Assembly: GCF_023370075.1 (NCBI RefSeq)
Contig: NZ_CP097149.1
Span: forward strand, 2,788,001 to 2,852,000
Source of the DNA: Deinococcus sp. QL22
Lineage (GTDB): Bacteria > Deinococcota > Deinococci > Deinococcales > Deinococcaceae
Length of the DNA stretch: 64,000 nucleotides
Direction: 5' to 3'
The notes below the pieces were generated by a model, which searched no databases, had not been told where the DNA came from, and worked only from the letters and a program-made list of their open reading frames with translations. The position numbers and the translations under genes are program-made. Below, piece after piece: positions 47,228-56,252 of the stretch. Numbering within the stretch: the stretch's first letter is position 1; every line of letters starts with the position of its first letter.

Positions 47228-47290
47228 CTCATTTCCCCTGCCCAACTCCTCACAGCTCACACACAGCCTCAGCGTTTAGAATCCCTTCAC

Positions 47291-47782
47291 ATGCTTAAGG
47301 TTCCCTTTCGGCACATTCTGGGTCTTCTTGCGTTGGTCGCTTCTGCCAGCGCTGTTGCCCAGACCTCCGCAGAGTCGCAGTTGCTGGCCCGCCTGAACGC
47401 GGCGCGGGCACAGGGCGTGACCTGTCCCGGCAGTGGCCGCCGCCCCGCCGCCGGAGCCTTGGCCTTTAGCAACGCGCACGCGCATGCCGCCCGTCTCCAG
47501 GCCAACTACATGACCTCCAGCGGGCGCGTCAGCCATACGGGCGCAGGCGGAAGCACGCCCCAAATCCGCGCAGCCAGCAGCGGTGTGAATGCCGTCAGCG
47601 TCACCGAAATCATCTTTATGGGCACGGGCCTCAACCCGGAAGCGGCCATTCGGTGGTGGCTCAATTCTGCCGTGCACTGCTTCTGGATGAACGAGGCCCG
47701 CTATACCCACGCCGGAGCCAGCATCGTGCAGGGATCCCGCGGAACGTCGTATGTGGTGGTGCTGAGCAGTCAGCCGCGTTGA
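47291..47782 (+). CDS. Secreted CAP-domain (SCP/PR-1-like) protein
   Basis: 163 residues. Signal peptide ([15 protein letters not shown]) followed by a CAP fold: [53 protein letters not shown] (first His), [20 protein letters not shown] (Glu) and [20 protein letters not shown] (second His). The four conserved cavity residues of the CAP fold are thus present. Two Cys may form a disulfide. The role of bacterial CAP proteins is mostly unknown. ATG 47291. Confidence 0.88.
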   Translation: MLKVPFRHILGLLALVASASAVAQTSAESQLLARLNAARAQGVTCPGSGRRPAAGALAFSNAHAHAARLQANYMTSSGRVSHTGAGGSTPQIRAASSGVNAVSVTEIIFMGTGLNPEAAIRWWLNSAVHCFWMNEARYTHAGASIVQGSRGTSYVVVLSSQPR

Positions 47783-47880
47783 GGTGAAGGGTAGAGGTAT
47801 GAAGCTGATCTCGAGGTGTTCTGCCAAAGTTCGGGGCCAAGAATCCTGACGCTCATGCCCACCTGCGCCCTTGCCACGTT

Positions 47881-48513
47881 CTACGATCCACTCTCCACTT
47901 CCTGAATCCCCACCCACAGCACCCGCCCTCCCGCCACCGCGTCCTGCGGCAGATAGATGCCCCATGCATTGCGGGGCACCACATCCGGCAGCCCGGCGGC
48001 GCGTTGCAGGGCATTTTGATAAGTCGAGCAATCGTACTCCGGCCCCAGCCCGCCCACGCCGTAGGGCGCACGGTTCAGGCGTTGTGCTTCGGCCCTCAGC
48101 GCGGGCAGCTTCTCTGGGGTTACGCCTGCGTCCAGCACGATGACCACGGCACGGCGATTCAGCGTAGAGGTGGGCACAGTCTGCACGCCGCCTGCAAACA
48201 GGTTGGGCGATTCGGTCAGCAGGCCTGCCGACAGCTTGCGCGTGATATGGCTGCACAGCCCCCACGACAACGCCCCACGCGGCCCCGACTGACAGGCCAC
48301 GATCACGCTGCCGTCTGGGGCACGTTCTACGGCCTCACTCACGCTCAGCAGCCGGTCTGCTGGAACGAGTTGCGTGGGGAGCAACGTGGCGGAAACTATC
48401 TGACCGCCTGCCGCGCCTGCCCGGAACTGCAAAGTCGTTACATTCTGCACGGGGGTACAGCCAGTCAGGGCTCCAGCAGCCACAGAGAGGAGCAAGATTC
48501 GGGAAGATTTCAT
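47881..48513 (-). CDS. Lipoprotein of unknown function
   Basis: 210 residues. MKSSRILLLSVAAGALTGCT is a clear lipoprotein signal with lipobox LTGC; Cys19 would carry the lipid. The mature protein has several Cys (VACQSGPRGALSWGLCSH, PEYDCSTYQN) and an FRAGAAGGQIVSATLLPT start, with no enzyme motif seen. In-frame ATGs at 48519 and 48555 are alternative starts; 48555 would overlap the divergent phosphatase gene. No family is recognised. Confidence 0.72.
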   Translation of the reverse strand: MKSSRILLLSVAAGALTGCTPVQNVTTLQFRAGAAGGQIVSATLLPTQLVPADRLLSVSEAVERAPDGSVIVACQSGPRGALSWGLCSHITRKLSAGLLTESPNLFAGGVQTVPTSTLNRRAVVIVLDAGVTPEKLPALRAEAQRLNRAPYGVGGLGPEYDCSTYQNALQRAAGLPDVVPRNAWGIYLPQDAVAGGRVLWVGIQEVESGS

Positions 48514-48545
48514 TCCCATCCATTCTGAGCCACTACACTCAGGGC

Positions 48546-49358
48546 GTGACTGCATTTGGTTCCATTCCCACCGACCTTGCCCCCTTCTTGGCTGTTGCTG
48601 TGGCGGCGGCGCGGGCAGCGGGGGCCGTGCATCTGGCGCATCTGGGTACAGCCCGCATCGTGCACACCAAAACCACCTACGCCGATCTGGTCACGGAAGT
48701 AGACGGAGAAGCCGAACGGGTCATCCGCGCCGTTATAGCCGAGACTTACCCAGGACACGCCGTGTTGGGCGAGGAAGAAGGATTGGGTGATGTTGCGGCT
48801 GAATCAGATTTTCGCTGGGTGGTAGACCCACTGGACGGCACGGTGAACTACGCGCACGGCTACCCGGTGTTTTGTGCGTCGGTGGCGCTGGAATACCGGG
48901 GTGAGGCCATCGCGGGAGCGGTGTACGACCCCACCCGCGATGAACTGTTCACGGCCACACTGGGCGGCGGCGCATTTCTGAACGGCCAAGCAGTCGCCGT
49001 GAGTGCCACGCCCACGCTGACCACGCCCGCACTGGTCGCCACCGGATTCCCCTACGACAACAGCGGCGAACGCAATCTGGCACTGGTGGCCCGCCTGCTG
49101 CGCTTGGGCATTCCGGTGCGTCGGCCCGGAGCGGCGGCCCTAGACCTGTGCAACGTGGCCTGCGGGCGCATGGACGCTTACTGGGAAATCGGTGTAAAAC
49201 GCTGGGATGTGGCCGCCGGAAGCCTGATCTTGCAGGAAGCGGGCGGCCAAGTCTCCGACGCTGGCGGAACGCCCACGCCGCACGGAGAGATGATCGTGGC
49301 AACCAACCGCCTGCTGCACGCCGAATTGCTTGAACTGGTGCAAGAAGGTGAACGTTAG
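48546..49358 (+). CDS. Inositol-monophosphatase-family phosphatase
   Basis: Mg-dependent, Li-sensitive-type sugar phosphatase (SuhB/IMPase fold), 270 residues. Motif A: GEEEGLG near residue 77 and WVVDPLDGTVNYAHGYPVF near 95 supply the metal ligands Glu and Asp-x-Leu-Asp. Motif B: AALDLCNVACGRMDAYWEIG and KRWDVAAGSLILQEAGGQVS near 215-235. Starts at GTG. The substrate may be inositol phosphate, NADP or histidinol phosphate. A tiny membrane protein gene starts at its stop codon. Confidence 0.92.
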   Translation: MTAFGSIPTDLAPFLAVAVAAARAAGAVHLAHLGTARIVHTKTTYADLVTEVDGEAERVIRAVIAETYPGHAVLGEEEGLGDVAAESDFRWVVDPLDGTVNYAHGYPVFCASVALEYRGEAIAGAVYDPTRDELFTATLGGGAFLNGQAVAVSATPTLTTPALVATGFPYDNSGERNLALVARLLRLGIPVRRPGAAALDLCNVACGRMDAYWEIGVKRWDVAAGSLILQEAGGQVSDAGGTPTPHGEMIVATNRLLHAELLELVQEGER

Positions 49359-49535
49359 GTGTTGCCCGGTCTGCTGCTCGTCCTCCTCATCAGCCTGAAT
49401 CTGGGCGGCCTGTTCAGTATCATTATGCAATTCGGGCGCGGCGAAATCTGGGCGGCATTGGGATCGCTGGCCTTCGTGTTGGCGCTGAATGCCCTGGGCT
49501 TTTGGATATTGCGGGAACTCAGAGAGAACGGGTAG
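49359..49535 (+). CDS. 58-residue membrane protein
   Basis: A GTG directly follows the phosphatase stop codon and opens a 58-codon frame: LPGLLLVLLISLNLGGLFSI, a short linker GRGEIW, a second hydrophobic helix AALGSLAFVLALNALGFWIL, then a charged RELRENG end. Two membrane helices with both ends probably inside. The immediate start-after-stop arrangement suggests coupled translation. Function unknown; too short to assign a family. Confidence 0.6.
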   Translation: MLPGLLLVLLISLNLGGLFSIIMQFGRGEIWAALGSLAFVLALNALGFWILRELRENG

Positions 49536-49947
49536 GGGCTGGATAGACGGGGAGGGCAGTCCCTACAGCTCACTCACCCTCTTTGCTAACCCAAGCTTTC
49601 CCCATACAAAGGAAGCAAACACCGCGACACCGCCACTCCATACCGTTCCCGCTCTTCTCCGTGTGAGGCCGTCGTGTGCATAAGCGGACGGGCCAATTCC
49701 AGCGCTAAGACGACTGACAATTCCGCTTTAGATGAACGATTCAGCCGAGTCTGGATGCGACAAGATCAATCCTCCTCTGCGGACTCGTAGAGCTGCGAAG
49801 CAGAGCGACAACCTCTCCTGCATCCTTTGAGGGCGGGGGCTGGGGGTGGGGGAAAACGTGGCGGAAATTCAGTCACCTGCTCAGCAAAACCCGCCAATCG
49901 TGCCATTGCATCCCGCTTCCCTCCCCCCGCCGCGCCACACTGACCCC
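49536..49947. other. Intergenic region with nothing recognised
   Basis: 412 bases between the small membrane protein and the deacetylase-family gene. I see no credible gene, hairpin or strong promoter; a G-rich run occurs near 49830-49853, close to the next start. Confidence 0.5.
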
Positions 49948-50868
49948 GTGACCGCCCCGCCGCCTTCATTCGCCCACCCTTTCCGCGCCTATACGCCCGC
50001 TGCCTACACCTTCCCCCTGCCCGAAGGCCACCGCTTTCCCGCCTACAAGTACGCCGGAGTCCGTGACCGTTTGTCTGGCCTCCTGCCCGTGCTGGACACT
50101 CCCAACCTGCGCTGGGCCGACGCGGCCCGCGTGCACGACCCCATCTGGCTGAGGCGGTGGCGGCGCGGCGAGGTCACGCCTGCCGAAGAACGCGCTTTCG
50201 GGTTGCCGTGGAGTTTGGGCGTGGTGGAGCGGGCGCGGCGGGCAGCGGGCGGGTCTTTGGCGGCGCTGCACGACGCATTGGCGGTGGGCTGGGGCGCGAA
50301 CCTTGCGGGCGGCACGCATCATGCGTTTGAGGCCAGTGCCGAGGGCTTTTGTCTGGTCAACGACGCGGCCATTCTGACAAGGATCGCGCTGGATGAAGGG
50401 CTGGCACGGCGCGTGGCGATCCTTGATCTGGACGTGCATCAGGGCAACGGCACGGCGGCGCTGTTGGGGGCCGAGGCGCGGGCCTTTACCCTCAGCATTC
50501 ACGGCGAGCGCAATTACCCCTTTCGCAAGGAACGCAGTAGCCTCGATCTGGGCCTGCCCGATGGCGTCACAGACACCGAATACCTGGCGGTGTTGCGGGA
50601 ATCGGCGCTGCCTGCCCTGCAAGCCTTCCGGCCCGACTTGTTGCTGTACCTGGCCGGAGCAGACGTGCTGGCCGGAGACAGATTCGGGCGCTTCGCCCTT
50701 ACGCTGGACGGGGTGTACGAGCGCAACCACACGGTGCTGACTTGGGCGCGTGTGGCGGGGATTCCCGTCGTGACCCTGATGGCGGGGGGCTACAACCGTG
50801 ACCACAACCTGACGGTAGAGGCCCACAGTAGCGTGGTTGTTGCTGGTCTAGACGTGTTTGCCCACTGA
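49948..50868 (+). CDS. Histone-deacetylase-family amidohydrolase
   Basis: Zinc amidohydrolase of the HDAC/acetylpolyamine-amidohydrolase/AcuC superfamily, 306 residues. Active-site parts: [20 protein letters not shown] (tandem His), [20 protein letters not shown] (zinc-binding Asp and His), [20 protein letters not shown] (Asp) and [12 protein letters not shown] near the end. A substrate such as acetylated protein lysine (AcuC-like) or acetylpolyamine is likely; none is proven by context. GTG at 49948 ([12 protein letters not shown]) fits the domain start; the frame opens upstream at 49846. Confidence 0.9.
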   Translation: MTAPPPSFAHPFRAYTPAAYTFPLPEGHRFPAYKYAGVRDRLSGLLPVLDTPNLRWADAARVHDPIWLRRWRRGEVTPAEERAFGLPWSLGVVERARRAAGGSLAALHDALAVGWGANLAGGTHHAFEASAEGFCLVNDAAILTRIALDEGLARRVAILDLDVHQGNGTAALLGAEARAFTLSIHGERNYPFRKERSSLDLGLPDGVTDTEYLAVLRESALPALQAFRPDLLLYLAGADVLAGDRFGRFALTLDGVYERNHTVLTWARVAGIPVVTLMAGGYNRDHNLTVEAHSSVVVAGLDVFAH

Positions 50869-50980
50869 AACGATTTTCTTTGTCGTCAGCGCCCTTTTGT
50901 CTCTCTTTATCCCCCGTTAGGTATCTTAAGATGCTGAAAAGATCGCATCGTAGAGCTTGGAAGTTGCCTATGCTATTGGG

Positions 50981-52453
50981 ATGCTGCACGTTCCGCCTAC
51001 CGCACTCACCGCCTCCGAGCGGGCGTGGGCTGATCGCGAGCTGAATCCCAGTGGTGCGAGGCGATGGGCGCAGGCCGAGCCGCCCTCACCTGTGCGCGAT
51101 GTGGTGCTGGCCTACCTTGATTGGCGCACTGGATCCTACACTTCCGCATTTACGCACGTAGACGCCGCGCTGTCAGGGTTGACCGTGACCGACGTGTGGC
51201 GTTCGCGTGCCCTGAATATCCGGGCAGGCCTGATGATGGCGCGTCTGGATTTCAGCGGGGCCCACACCCTGTACCACGAGCAATTGGCGGTGGCGGAGCG
51301 CTGCGGTAATCAGGTGGAATTGGCCCATGCCAAGCACGATCTGGCCCTCGCTTTGCTGGATTTCAATGTTGCAAAAGCCTTGCCCTTGTTGCAAGAGGCG
51401 CTGGACTTGTTCGAGCAATGCGGCGAGTCTGAGCAGGCTGGCGTAGCCTACCTGAATCTGGGCATGGTGCACCAGCGGCGCGGCGACTTTGGAGGGGCGG
51501 AGCAGCAGTACGCCCATGCCGTGCAGCGCGGCCAAGATGGGTACGCGGTGCTGCATATTCTGGCCCTGGCGCAATTGGTGGTACTTAAGGTTCAGCAGGG
51601 CCAAATTGGAGCGGCACAGACGCACTTTAGTGAACTCGATCAGCTTCCTCAGTCTCAGGATATAGAGGCTGAAGTCGAGCGTGCCCGCGCCAGTGTGCTG
51701 CTGACCCAAGAACTGAGCCGGGTGCGCTGGGTGCAGGATCAGGGCGATTGGGACGAAGCTGGACAGGAGCAGCTCGGTGGGCCTCAGGCTCTTGACCCAG
51801 CAACGCTGGCCCTCGCCATGATCGGGCAGGCCAACGCCCGGCAGGCCCAACGTTTGGCCGAACTCGAAGCCTCTTTAGCGCAGGCTGAAGCCCAGCACGC
51901 CGACGCTGAACGCCGCAGCGTCACCGACCTCCTGACCGGCCTGCACAACCGCCAATACCTGATCACCGAAGGGGCGCGGCGCTTGGCGAATGGCACGGCT
52001 CAGGCTCCTGTTCAGGTAGCTATGATCGACGTAGACCGCTTCAAGCGCGTGAACGATACACACGGCCACGCCACCGGAGATACCGTGCTGCGCGAGATTG
52101 CTGGTCTCCTCAGGACTCACGCCCTGCCGGGTGATCTGGTCGCCCGCTACGGAGGCGAAGAATTTGTGCTGGTGCGCTGTGCGGGTCAGCCGAGCATGGT
52201 GCCTACCCTGGAGGCTTTCCGAGTGGCCGTGCAAAACCACGTGTGGACGACCCGCCCCGTGACCGTCAGCATCGGTATGACACTGGTTCCCGGCGACACG
52301 TTGGACGCCGCCCTAGACCGGGCCGACCAATTGATGTACGCCGCCAAACGTGCTGGGGGCAACAGGCTCCGCCATGACTTGCCCCGCGACAGTGACCGTG
52401 GTACGCCGCAAATCAACCTGATCTACGACCCTGAACGCGACTCCGTCTGCTGA
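50981..52453 (+). CDS. TPR-GGDEF diguanylate cyclase
   Basis: Makes cyclic di-GMP from two GTP. 490 residues, no membrane segment. Residues 1-290 are helical TPR-like repeats (TLYHEQLAVAERCGNQVELA, ALPLLQEALDLFEQCGES, GVAYLNLGMVHQRRGDFGGA). A short coiled coil (LEASLAQAEAQHADAERRS) leads into GGDEF: TDLLTGLHNRQYLITEGARR, MIDVDRFKRVNDTHGHATGD and the active GGEEF loop in ARYGGEEFVLV. An inhibitory RxxD site is not evident. ATG 50981 is preferred over TTG 50957. Confidence 0.93.
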   Translation: MLHVPPTALTASERAWADRELNPSGARRWAQAEPPSPVRDVVLAYLDWRTGSYTSAFTHVDAALSGLTVTDVWRSRALNIRAGLMMARLDFSGAHTLYHEQLAVAERCGNQVELAHAKHDLALALLDFNVAKALPLLQEALDLFEQCGESEQAGVAYLNLGMVHQRRGDFGGAEQQYAHAVQRGQDGYAVLHILALAQLVVLKVQQGQIGAAQTHFSELDQLPQSQDIEAEVERARASVLLTQELSRVRWVQDQGDWDEAGQEQLGGPQALDPATLALAMIGQANARQAQRLAELEASLAQAEAQHADAERRSVTDLLTGLHNRQYLITEGARRLANGTAQAPVQVAMIDVDRFKRVNDTHGHATGDTVLREIAGLLRTHALPGDLVARYGGEEFVLVRCAGQPSMVPTLEAFRVAVQNHVWTTRPVTVSIGMTLVPGDTLDAALDRADQLMYAAKRAGGNRLRHDLPRDSDRGTPQINLIYDPERDSVC

Positions 52454-52911
52454 AGTTGGCGACCCAGATCAACTTCACTCGGCTCTGATCAAGGGTTCGG
52501 GCAGTGTTGACCTCACGAACATAGCCGGAAGAAAAACGTCGTCTAGGACGCGGTTCCACGAGCTTCATTCTCCTCTTGCCTCCTAGTTGTTCCAATCAGG
52601 GGTGAGGAACGAACATACCTTGCCCCCGGGCGACTCTGGGAAGGATTTGTGACCTGTCCACACCGTTGTCCGCTACAGGAACCGCCCCATGCCGCGTTCC
52701 CCAGTTTGCGTTCCGTCTCCACTGTTCCACATATGAGGCATGTCAAAAGGCTTGCGCTAATGTCCAACTACTCACGAAGCCACCGGATGCCTATTCATCA
52801 CCACTTCTCCCGTTAGTGTTGCTAGTCGCTCTACCCGGCGGATACTCACCACTATCCGCACTTTGGTAATAGATCGGCGTTCGCGGCGCTCTTCTCTGAG
52901 GTACGACCTGA

Positions 52912-52945
52912 CCCATGTTGCCTGACCACCCATGTTGCTTGACCA
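52912..52945. repeat. Two tandem 17-bp repeats
   Basis: CCCATGTTGCCTGACCA is followed immediately by CCCATGTTGCTTGACCA, differing at one base. A further CCCATGTA occurs in the left arm of the hairpin just downstream. Confidence 0.65.
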
Positions 52946-52954
52946 CAACCAATT

Positions 52955-53003
52955 CGCCCATGTAAGCCGTTGAGCTCAGTTGCATCAATGGCTTACACGG
53001 GCG
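52955..53003. terminator. 14-bp inverted repeat downstream of a minus-strand gene
   Basis: CGCCCATGTAAGCC (52955-52968) and GGCTTACACGGGCG (52990-53003) pair with one mismatch across a 21-base loop. On the plus strand it is followed by TTTCGTTGT. It may end transcription of the GGDEF gene or of the secreted-protein gene that stops at 53046. Confidence 0.45.
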
Positions 53004-53045
53004 TTTCGTTGTGGGGGAACTGCTGTAAAAGGTTACAGCTTGACC

Positions 53046-53894
53046 TTAGAACACGATGGGGCGCAGGCCGATGCTGCTCTGGCCGCAGGCCACCGTGACC
53101 GTTGCTCCGGCAGGCGTGACCGTGCAGCCCAACGAACGCAGGCCCAGCAGGGGGAAAATCAGGTTCTTGCCGTCAGTAGCGGGTGCAAACGGAAGTTCTA
53201 CATTGCCCGCTGTGGTCTGGCCGCCGCTCAATTGAGCTGCTTTGGCTCCTACCGTCACGGTCAACGCCGTATCGCCTGCGTTCAGGCGGTAACGGTTGCC
53301 GCCCAGTGCCGTCACGTTGACCACGCCGATCAGGTCGCGGCCCAGCACATATGGCTGACCCTTGACCACTCCGGCGGGGGTAGCGGGGCGGGCTGCTGCG
53401 CTAGCAGCAGTAGCGGTCACGGCGTCAATAGCCACAAGCGATTCGGTGGCCGATAGCCCACGCAGCAACACGAACGCGCCCACAGGTCCATTCACCCTTT
53501 CCGATGCCAACAACGTGCTGCTGGTGCCGGTGGTCTTCCAGTCGCCCAGCGCCCGGCCTGCCAGCTTGCCGCGAATCAGGGGACGCAGGCTGGCAGGAGG
53601 GTTCTTGGAATACAGGCACACGGCCTGCACGCTTAGTTTCAGGGCGGCGGGGCAACTGACGATCTGGCCCTTGATGACGCCGCCCACCTCTACCGCGATG
53701 GCGCTGGCGGCGCGGCCGGTGGCTGCCGAAGCTGCGCCGGGCAGGGGAGCGCGGGCAGGAGCGGCAGGAGCCGCAGCAGGCGCGGGCGTAGCGGGCTGTG
53801 CGGGAGCAGTTTGTGCAGCACCGATTGTAGACAGCAGCAAAGCAGGCAACAGCAACAGGCCCGGAGCGCGGGCGGAGAGGGAAGCTAAACGCAT
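53046..53894 (-). CDS. Secreted Ala/Pro-rich protein of unknown function
   Basis: 282 residues. A signal peptide (APGLLLLPALLLSTIGAAQ) is followed by a low-complexity Ala/Pro linker to about residue 55. Two domain-like halves follow with Cys-containing strands (IKGQIVSCPAALKLSVQAVC, LRSLGCTVTPAGATVTVACG). The C-terminal half resembles the copper-amine-oxidase N-terminal-like or other beta-rich modules (GRDLIGVVNVTALGGNRYRL, then FPLLGLRSLG), but I do not claim a family. ATG 53894; the open frame upstream is much longer but unconserved. Confidence 0.7.
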   Translation of the reverse strand: MRLASLSARAPGLLLLPALLLSTIGAAQTAPAQPATPAPAAAPAAPARAPLPGAASAATGRAASAIAVEVGGVIKGQIVSCPAALKLSVQAVCLYSKNPPASLRPLIRGKLAGRALGDWKTTGTSSTLLASERVNGPVGAFVLLRGLSATESLVAIDAVTATAASAAARPATPAGVVKGQPYVLGRDLIGVVNVTALGGNRYRLNAGDTALTVTVGAKAAQLSGGQTTAGNVELPFAPATDGKNLIFPLLGLRSLGCTVTPAGATVTVACGQSSIGLRPIVF

Positions 53895-54092
53895 GATGCC
53901 TATGCTACCCGCCGTGCATGAGTGGCGACTTTGATTGTCTGACGGGCCTTCATCTGACGGGCAGATTGTTGGTGGGCTGGAGAGCAGTTGCCAGGAATGG
54001 TATTGGGTTTTGGCTGTCTGGAAGGGAGAATTATGCCTAGAAATGCCTGGTCGGCCCGGCTGAGACAATACCTGTATGAAGATGAACATACT

Positions 54093-54932
54093 ATGCTTGC
54101 CCCCGTGAACCCCGCCGCCCGACTCAGCGCCCTCGATGCTCTGGATACATCCATCCGTGCCGCCCTCTTGGCCGATGACCGCGTGGTGTACGCCCTCGCT
54201 TATGGCAGCCGCACCCAACCTCGTCCGGATGGTTCGCCCGCCGCCGATGAGTGGAGTGACCTTGAATATTACGCTTTTGTGCGTGCTGGACAGACTGTAA
54301 ATGTGTTTGCTTTTCTGCGGGCGCTGACTCCTGTTGCGCTGGAAGGGGTTAATCCATTTGGCACGCCCAACATCGTCACGCCCAATTTGTTGCGTGTAGA
54401 ACTGCATGTGGAGGCGGAATCGACGTTAGAGCAGGTGCAAGGCTGGCCTAACGGTGGCGGTGATCCGGCCCGAATGTTGATCAAGGATCAGGACGGCACG
54501 CTGGCGAATATTTTGGGTGATTGGGCGTCCGGGCCGCCGTTTGCGTCCATTCTGCCCAGTTCCCAGAGGGAGTTTGACGCCATGTTGAATTGGCTGGTGT
54601 TCGCTTCTGCGGTTGCTCTGCGCGGCGAGAGCCTACGGGCGTGGGACTTGCTGAACTGGGTGCGCGGCGGCCTGTTGCGTCTGGCCCGGACGCTGCACGG
54701 TGCGCCTCAGCCGCAAGCTCCGGCGCGGAATGCCGAACGCGATTTACCGCCTCAGGAGTTGGCCGATCTGAATGAGACCAGCCGTGGAACGGCGCTCCAG
54801 GCTTGCTGGGCTGCTTCGGCGTTGGCCCGCGCCTTCGCTGCCCGCCTGCGACTCAACCCGCGTGCTGATGTACTGGACGCCCTGCAAGCCGAGCTGAGAG
54901 CCAATGAAACTGCAATGCACCGCTCACTCTGA
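54093..54932 (+). CDS. Lincosamide-nucleotidyltransferase-like (Lnu(F)/LinB type) protein
   Basis: 279 residues. The nucleotidyltransferase pattern is clear: LAYGSRTQPRPDG, then DEWSDLEYYAFV near residues 45-55 supplying the Gly-Ser and acidic metal ligands, and further conserved NLLRVELHVEAEST. The C-terminal half is helical (LNWLVFASAVALRGESLRAW). Lnu enzymes adenylylate lincosamide antibiotics, but most environmental relatives have unknown substrates. The start is uncertain: ATG 54093, GTG 54105 or an ATG further upstream (54033). Resistance should not be inferred from this alone. Confidence 0.72.
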   Translation: MLAPVNPAARLSALDALDTSIRAALLADDRVVYALAYGSRTQPRPDGSPAADEWSDLEYYAFVRAGQTVNVFAFLRALTPVALEGVNPFGTPNIVTPNLLRVELHVEAESTLEQVQGWPNGGGDPARMLIKDQDGTLANILGDWASGPPFASILPSSQREFDAMLNWLVFASAVALRGESLRAWDLLNWVRGGLLRLARTLHGAPQPQAPARNAERDLPPQELADLNETSRGTALQACWAASALARAFAARLRLNPRADVLDALQAELRANETAMHRSL

Positions 54933-54963
54933 CTCCTGCCGCCTGCCCTAGCCTGAGCGCCTG

Positions 54964-55290
54964 ATGGCCCGCCGCCTGCCTGCCTCCGATTGGCCGCCCC
55001 CGTCCCGCGAACCTGACCGCTGCGGCTTGTGTGACCGCGCCGTGCCGCATCTGACCGAGCATCACCTGATCCCCAAATCACAGGGGCGTCGGCAGGGCGT
55101 GAAAATCCACGCTCTGCCGACAGTGTTGTTGTGCCCGCCCTGCCATAAATTCCTGCACCGCACCTTTTCCAATGCTGAACTGGCCGGGGAATATTCTTCT
55201 GTAGACGCGCTACTGGCCCATGAGGACGTGCGGCGGTTTGTGGCATGGATCAGCAGGCAGCCGCCAACGAAAGGGGTGCGGGTGCGCTGA
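54964..55290 (+). CDS. Small HNH-endonuclease-like protein
   Basis: 108 residues. Zinc and active-site pattern of the HNH/beta-beta-alpha-metal fold: [20 protein letters not shown] (Cys pair and catalytic His), [20 protein letters not shown], then [12 protein letters not shown] (second Cys pair and final His). The first ten residues are basic. It is 31 bases downstream of the nucleotidyltransferase gene on the same strand. The substrate is unknown; it could be a stand-alone nuclease with a housekeeping rather than defence role. Confidence 0.82.
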   Translation: MARRLPASDWPPPSREPDRCGLCDRAVPHLTEHHLIPKSQGRRQGVKIHALPTVLLCPPCHKFLHRTFSNAELAGEYSSVDALLAHEDVRRFVAWISRQPPTKGVRVR

Positions 55291-55324
55291 GAGTGTGATT
55301 TGGCCCCAGCCTCAGTCGGTAGCC

Positions 55325-56128
55325 TCAGCCGATATTCAGCCCCACATCAAACGTCGCCCGGTAGCCCTTTTGTGGATTGCCGGTCAGGTTCAGCAGCAGT
55401 TGGCTGCCCCCATTGCGGTAGATGCCGTCGGTGCTGTTCAGCGTGTTGCGTTTGCCTTTGCGGTTATAGGGCGCGGCGGCGTGGGCCGCGTCGGTCACGG
55501 CTTCAGGGAAAAACAACTGCGACGTGAATTCTCCGGTGGGTTTGCCGCTGGCGTCCAGTGGGCGCAGCTTGAAGTGAATATGTACGGCGCGGCCCGGATA
55601 CCAGCCGGGATACACGGTGGTAAAGCTGGCCTTGCCCTGCGCGTTGGTGACCTGCGAGCCGCGCAGGAAGTCGTCGGTGTTGCCCGACACATCCGAATAC
55701 ACGCCCAGTGCGTCGCACTGCCACACATCTATCAGCACGCGGCCACGCGGCGTGCAACTGCCTACCGTCACCTTCGACACCACGAAATCCAGCGTCAGCG
55801 GAATGCCTGCACTGGCCTTGCCCGTCTTCGAATCTTTGCGAATATCGCTGCGGTTCAGTTTCTCGTCAATAAAATATGGGCCTTCGGTCTGGGCGGGCCG
55901 CACCACGCATCCGGGTAGGCTGGTTGCGCCGCTGGTGCCGCTAGCGCCCATACCTTGCCCACCGGGGGGCGGATTTCGTTGGGCCAGCACGCTGCCTGCT
56001 GCCAAGGCCGCCGCGCCGCCGCCCAATCCCAGCAGTCTCAGCGCTCGCCTGCGGCTCAGCAGGGTTCCGACCATCTCGTCGTCGTTGTCTTCGTCGGGTG
56101 CTGGGTTCACGTTCGGGTGCTGGTTCAT
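55325..56128 (-). CDS. Exported intradiol ring-cleavage dioxygenase-like protein
   Basis: 267 residues. The leader LLSRRRALRLLGLGGGAAAL is a Tat-like or lipoprotein-independent signal near residues 23-50. The Fe(III) dioxygenase fold follows: TEGPYFIDEKLNRSDI, IDVWQCDALGVYSDV (first Tyr ligand), TVYPGWYPGRAVHIHFKL with second Tyr and both His ligands (183 and 185). These enzymes open catechol or protocatechuate rings between the hydroxyls. Export is unusual for catabolic versions but common in a poorly understood secreted subgroup. Confidence 0.88.
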   Translation of the reverse strand: MNQHPNVNPAPDEDNDDEMVGTLLSRRRALRLLGLGGGAAALAAGSVLAQRNPPPGGQGMGASGTSGATSLPGCVVRPAQTEGPYFIDEKLNRSDIRKDSKTGKASAGIPLTLDFVVSKVTVGSCTPRGRVLIDVWQCDALGVYSDVSGNTDDFLRGSQVTNAQGKASFTTVYPGWYPGRAVHIHFKLRPLDASGKPTGEFTSQLFFPEAVTDAAHAAAPYNRKGKRNTLNSTDGIYRNGGSQLLLNLTGNPQKGYRATFDVGLNIG

Positions 56129-56252
56129 GTTGGCTCCTTGGGGGTCGATCTGTCTTCTGAACCCAGCTTATCCAGCGTGTGTTAAAGCAGGGTTGGCGTG
56201 AAGCTGATCCTCATGTGCAGTCTGTTCACACTGGCCGCTCTACGCTGGTGGA

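Larger units (their letters stand above)
52454..53045. other. 592-base intergenic region with short repeats
   Basis: No gene is recognised. Codon use in the short frames present is unlike the neighbours and AT content is higher than in the flanks. It holds a two-copy 17-base tandem repeat and a long hairpin (separate entries). It could be a degraded gene or insertion, but no recognisable protein fragment remains. Confidence 0.5.
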
